This document shows positions 38,555-40,317 of a stretch of DNA of 40,317 bases, in pieces. The stretch is from assembly GCA_022925895.1 (NCBI GenBank), contig JAKSYS010000584.1, forward strand, positions 1 to 40,317. The letters are read 5' to 3'. The notes beneath the pieces were generated by a model, which did not search any database, was not told where the DNA came from, and saw only the letters and a list, made by a program, of their open reading frames with translations. The position numbers and the translations under genes are program-made. This DNA comes from Fragilaria crotonensis (lineage: Eukaryota; Bacillariophyta; Fragilariophyceae; Fragilariales; Fragilariaceae). Position 1 is the first letter of the stretch, and each line of letters begins with the position of its first letter.

Positions 38555-40317
38555 TGTGGTTGTCGTGCCTCTGTATCCATGAATGTTTCCGATGTCGAGG
38601 ACTTGTTGCTGCTCTCAATGCCAGAGCCTTGCTTATTGAAGTCATTCTCTCCTGAGTCCGACTTGTTGTCTTGTTCGCCTTCTTTATTCTTGGCGATTCC
38701 ATTGTTTTGTTTATTGATTTGCGCTGAGCTCGATTTATCATTCCATAGGCCATCTTGGTGGTCGATCATCTGGGCTGCTAACTTTGTTGGTGTCATACAC
38801 ATTCTTTGGTCTTCATTTTCGACTCTCGATTCTGACGTTTTTCTCGGTGTTGCTTTGTTATCCCATCTTTTAGCTCCTTCGATGTGATTGCTTTACCTTT
38901 TTTATATCATCGTCATCTGGCTCGTCGATTTGTGTTGCTCTTCTTTTGGATGCATTAGACGACATCTGTGCCATCATCATTTGACTAAACATTGTTGTCA
39001 TGTCATGAGTAAAGACTCTGAACTGTTCTTGCAAGGCCTGCGATACCTGACTTTGTACTTTTTCTTCGATAGTTGCTTGGTCTTGTGCTTGCTTGCCTTC
39101 AATCATGGCTAACCTCTCTCGTAACGCAGCAACCTCGTCTCTACTTTTAGCGAGTTCCTGTTGTAGGAGTTTGTGTTGTTCCGACTCGACTGTGGAAGTC
39201 TGCTCGCTTGATGAGTAAGTTTGTGATCCACGGACTTTATCTGCCCACGATGCTTTACCGACGTATGATGAATTAGCTTGGCTGCCTCCTAGTGTAGATT
39301 CGTCTGTAACGCTCTGTTGTTCCTTGCGATATATGAATGTAGGTGGACTTTCGTTTGAGATATTCGAGCCGATTGACATTGCAGTATTAATACTGATTGT
39401 CAAATAAGAATGATCGCCTTGCGAGATGCCATCGGATTCAATCGGCGATACTGCTGGAGGTCCAGGGTATCGATCTGCCGAAACTTTAGCATCTGGTTCG
39501 ACGTGTTCTTCGTACCACTTTGGAATCGCCTCTTTCAATACTTCCCGTACCTGATGATAGTTCTTTTGATGGACTAATACTTTGTATTTTCCATCCTCAT
39601 TCACGGATCGACACGGTAATAGCGAAATGACACCCGATGTAGCGATGATGCGTTCGGAAAGGTAGTGCATTGCATCTTGTCCAATGTGATTCAACACGAT
39701 AACGTAGTTTGTTGCTAACGTTCGAGTTTGTGCTTTGATGAAACGCTCGAATGCATCCGGGTGACGAGATCTCATTTGAAAGGGTACAAAGGTTCCGCTT
39801 TCTTTGTATGCTTCTTTCAATTGTTTGCTAAGCTCGTCTCGATCTGCTCAAAGTTTCCACTGCGTACGCTTTGGTTCTGACGATGCGTCCTTTCGCTGTT
39901 TTGATCTTTGGGAACAATACACCAATCTAAATTTGGGGATCTTCATCCGCGGTAACGCCTGACGTAGGGTATTGGTGAACTTGGTTGTCGCTTGGTCAAT
40001 GTCATAGAACTGTGGGTCGAGACCATAGATAAAACCGAGTTGTGTCGTTTCCCAGTCCGTTTCGCTCCAACGATGTTCGTTCACGTAGAAATTATGTTCT
40101 TTCATCAACTTGAAGATTGAATTGGTTGCCTTTAGTTCGCTCAAGGAAACCACCGAACGGATTCGATGAACGATATAAGTCGAAACGCTTTTGTGGTCCT
40201 GACTGTTGTTGGTGTACGTAGTATTCTTGTGCTGGCGAGTGTGACGATCGAAATGGAGATGAAACTGCTGGACATGCATCTCGGGATCAATACGAAGTGG
40301 CTCGATCTTACTGACTT
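38555..40317 (-). pseudogene. LINE ORF1 (coiled-coil, RNA-binding type), partial and frame-broken
   Basis: The frame is open to the right window edge, so the N-terminus is missing. The main reading runs left to a TAA at 38870, apparently interrupted by an in-frame TGA at 39848-39850. That stop is better explained by three successive lost bases, since the neighbouring frames supply KAYAVET, EQIETSLANN and LKEAYKES in order. A coiled coil occupies about 39.17-38.97 kb (LLQQELAKSRDEVAALRERL). The C-terminus is Asp-rich (DEPDDDD) and then basic. After 38870 two further frames (ITSKELKDGITKQ, then KNKEGEQDNKSDSGEND) continue to a TGA at 38551, overlapping the first ATG of ORF2 as ATGA. In LINEs, ORF1 proteins bind the element RNA and form the particle with ORF2. 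I see no CCHC knuckle in the part present. Confidence 0.7.

Larger units (their letters stand above)
32636..40317 (-). mobile_element. Non-LTR retrotransposon (LINE), APE-RT-RNase H type, truncated by the window edge
   Basis: Read right to left on the minus strand are an ORF1 with coiled coil, then an AP-like endonuclease, reverse transcriptase, RNase H and a terminal zinc motif. At least 7.7 kb is present, and the 5' end lies beyond the window. All catalytic motifs are readable, although the frames change about every 400 bp; every change is cured by adding one or two bases. RNase H in ORF2 places it with LINE groups such as I, R1-related, Tad or the algal/stramenopile groups; I cannot assign the clade without a tree. 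I found no clear 3' tail or target duplication. Confidence 0.9.

Overview
The window looks like nuclear DNA of a diatom (or a closely related stramenopile alga). The signs are: short GT-AG introns in protein genes; a SET-domain protein whose N-terminus reads as a diatom plastid presequence (signal peptide ending in AGA-F); a nuclear-encoded, presequence-bearing Ycf34, a protein of cyanobacteria and plastids; a Dnmt2-type methyltransferase; and a long non-LTR retrotransposon beside gene-rich DNA. The species cannot be named from the sequence. I saw no rRNA, tRNA, CRISPR array or bacterial-type operon.

Layout. 1-2490 is spacer ending in a C-rich/G-rich inverted repeat with a strong G-quadruplex motif. 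2491-3741 is a Dnmt2/TRDMT1 tRNA (cytosine-5) methyltransferase. 4540-8132 and 9510-12191 are two head-to-tail, membrane-anchored diflavin (cytochrome P450 reductase-like) oxidoreductases. A plastid-type SET-domain methyltransferase (12281-13864, minus) meets the second reductase tail to tail and is divergent from the mRNA-export WD40 protein RAE1 (14192-15403). 15.4-19 kb is repeat-rich spacer carrying a 609-bp inverted-repeat element with a perfect 8-bp target duplication. A hypothetical gene (18967-19506, minus) and a tandem repeat (20991-21459) follow. Ribosomal protein eS8 (21576-22339, minus) and eIF1A (22909-23500) form a divergent translation pair. Next come nuclear Ycf34 (24528-25016, minus) and a short-chain dehydrogenase with a presequence (25506-26303). 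26.3-31 kb is spacer with a degenerate coding tract, a 765-bp inverted-repeat element and a GAGC/GCTC repeat block. A three-exon Harbinger-type DDE transposase lies at 31094-32197. 32636 to the right edge is one LINE on the minus strand: ORF1 with coiled coil, then endonuclease, reverse transcriptase, RNase H and a zinc motif.

A cross-cutting observation: the two reductases, eS8 and the LINE are each broken into several reading frames, and every break is repaired by adding one (rarely two) bases, usually in a short homopolymer. None needs a base removed to make sense. Catalytic motifs are preserved on both sides of the breaks. The other genes in the window have no breaks. This points to clustered base losses in the assembled sequence, perhaps in multi-copy regions that were hard to polish, rather than ordinary pseudogene decay; raw reads or transcripts would decide.

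The spacers share a signature of short self-complementary GTAC/TAGTAC/ACCGGT-rich tracts that coding regions largely lack.
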